Assembly (NCBI GenBank): GCA_031399025.1
Contig: JANNOJ010000063.1
Coordinates: forward strand, 1-64,000
DNA from: CBDBZL01 sp031399025
Lineage (GTDB): Bacteria; Pseudomonadota; Alphaproteobacteria; Sphingomonadales; Sphingomonadaceae
Direction: 5' to 3'
DNA: 64,000 nt
Shown: one piece after another, positions 63,859 through 64,000 of the stretch
Layout of the letters: each line of letters starts with the position of its first letter
Numbering within the stretch: position 1 is the stretch's first letter
Notes under the pieces: model-generated
What the model saw: only the letters and a program-made list of their open reading frames with translations
What the model was told of the DNA's origin: nothing
Databases searched by the model: none
Program-made: the position numbers and the translations under genes

Positions 63859-64000
63859 ATGAACACGTTCACCGCCCTTGCCGGCGCCGGACTCCTGCTG
63901 GCCGGCAGCGCCGCTTTCGCTCAGGATGTCCCGGGCACGGCGCATACCCACTCGGCGCCCGACCCGGCCGCGCCCACGGAAACCGCGACCGATACCGGCG
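63859..64000 (+). CDS. secreted protein, 5' part only
   Basis: 47 codons before the window ends. A strong Shine-Dalgarno (AAAGGAGAG) precedes the ATG. The signal peptide LAGAGLLLAGSAAFAQD predicts cleavage after AFA. The mature start is His/Thr/Pro/Ala-rich (TAHTHSAPDPAAPTETATDT), so nothing can be said of function. Confidence 0.7.
   Translation, partial: MNTFTALAGAGLLLAGSAAFAQDVPGTAHTHSAPDPAAPTETATDTG

Overview
The window is GC-rich, gene-dense chromosomal DNA from an alphaproteobacterium, most likely Sphingomonadales and plausibly the Erythrobacteraceae. This rests on gene content: a three-gene ubiquinol-cytochrome bc1 operon, a MipZ division ATPase next to a J-domain protein and a phosphohexomutase, L-aspartate oxidase, GlpX-type fructose bisphosphatase, a TonB/ExbB/ExbD/ExbD cluster and many sphingomonad-type small proteins. 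No rRNA, CRISPR array, intact insertion sequence or prophage is visible. The taxon is inferred from gene types, not from a search.

Layout. 1-9.7 kb: a partial lipoprotein gene, a CorC/HlyC-type membrane protein, then a long minus-strand housekeeping run read as gpmA-purE-purK-folA-ribF-ileS-lspA-DUF3035, mostly joined by overlapping start and stop codons. 10-19 kb: tRNA-Thr, a pair of bacterial PH-domain membrane proteins, GNAT, threonine aldolase, EamA transporter, SDR, aminopeptidase N and the PgeF/laccase-domain protein. 19.3-22.2 kb: petABC. 22.2-24.9 kb: an A/T-richer accessory patch holding an orphan RHS tip, a probable immunity gene, a second RHS scrap and a broken RelE-type toxin gene. 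24.9-30.7 kb: apt, tRNA-Gly and an EmrAB/NodT-type tripartite efflux operon with a divergent TetR. 30.9-33.8 kb: a Crp/Fnr regulator, a small conserved protein, a histidine-kinase-like ATPase and panC. 33.8-36.5 kb: mipZ, a J-domain protein and the phosphohexomutase.

36.5-37.9 kb holds a two-gene unit of a YqcI/YcgG (GntA-like heme N-hydroxylase family) protein and a DUF1989 (carboxyguanidine-deiminase-like) protein. They are translationally coupled and preceded by a sequence matching the EcfG general-stress promoter consensus. I consider this the best candidate for an under-described pathway, a possible guanidino-compound processing module. 38-44.6 kb: two hypothetical genes, an Lhr-like helicase, and exbD-exbD-exbB-tonB. 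44.9-56.3 kb: hom, glpX, a small hydrolase, prs, a cupin lipoprotein, hisN, nadB and an S9 peptidase. 56.4-64 kb: an A/T-richer methyltransferase, an ABC ATPase, a zinc-finger protein, a ROK sugar kinase, a multi-pass membrane protein of unknown role, a dienelactone-hydrolase-like protein and the start of a secreted protein.

Small-scale signals: perfect 15-bp tandem repeats at several unrelated sites (159, 13744, 33861, 54194) suggest frequent short slippage or duplication. A/T-richer patches inside ileS and the phosphohexomutase gene suggest mosaic recombination within core genes.
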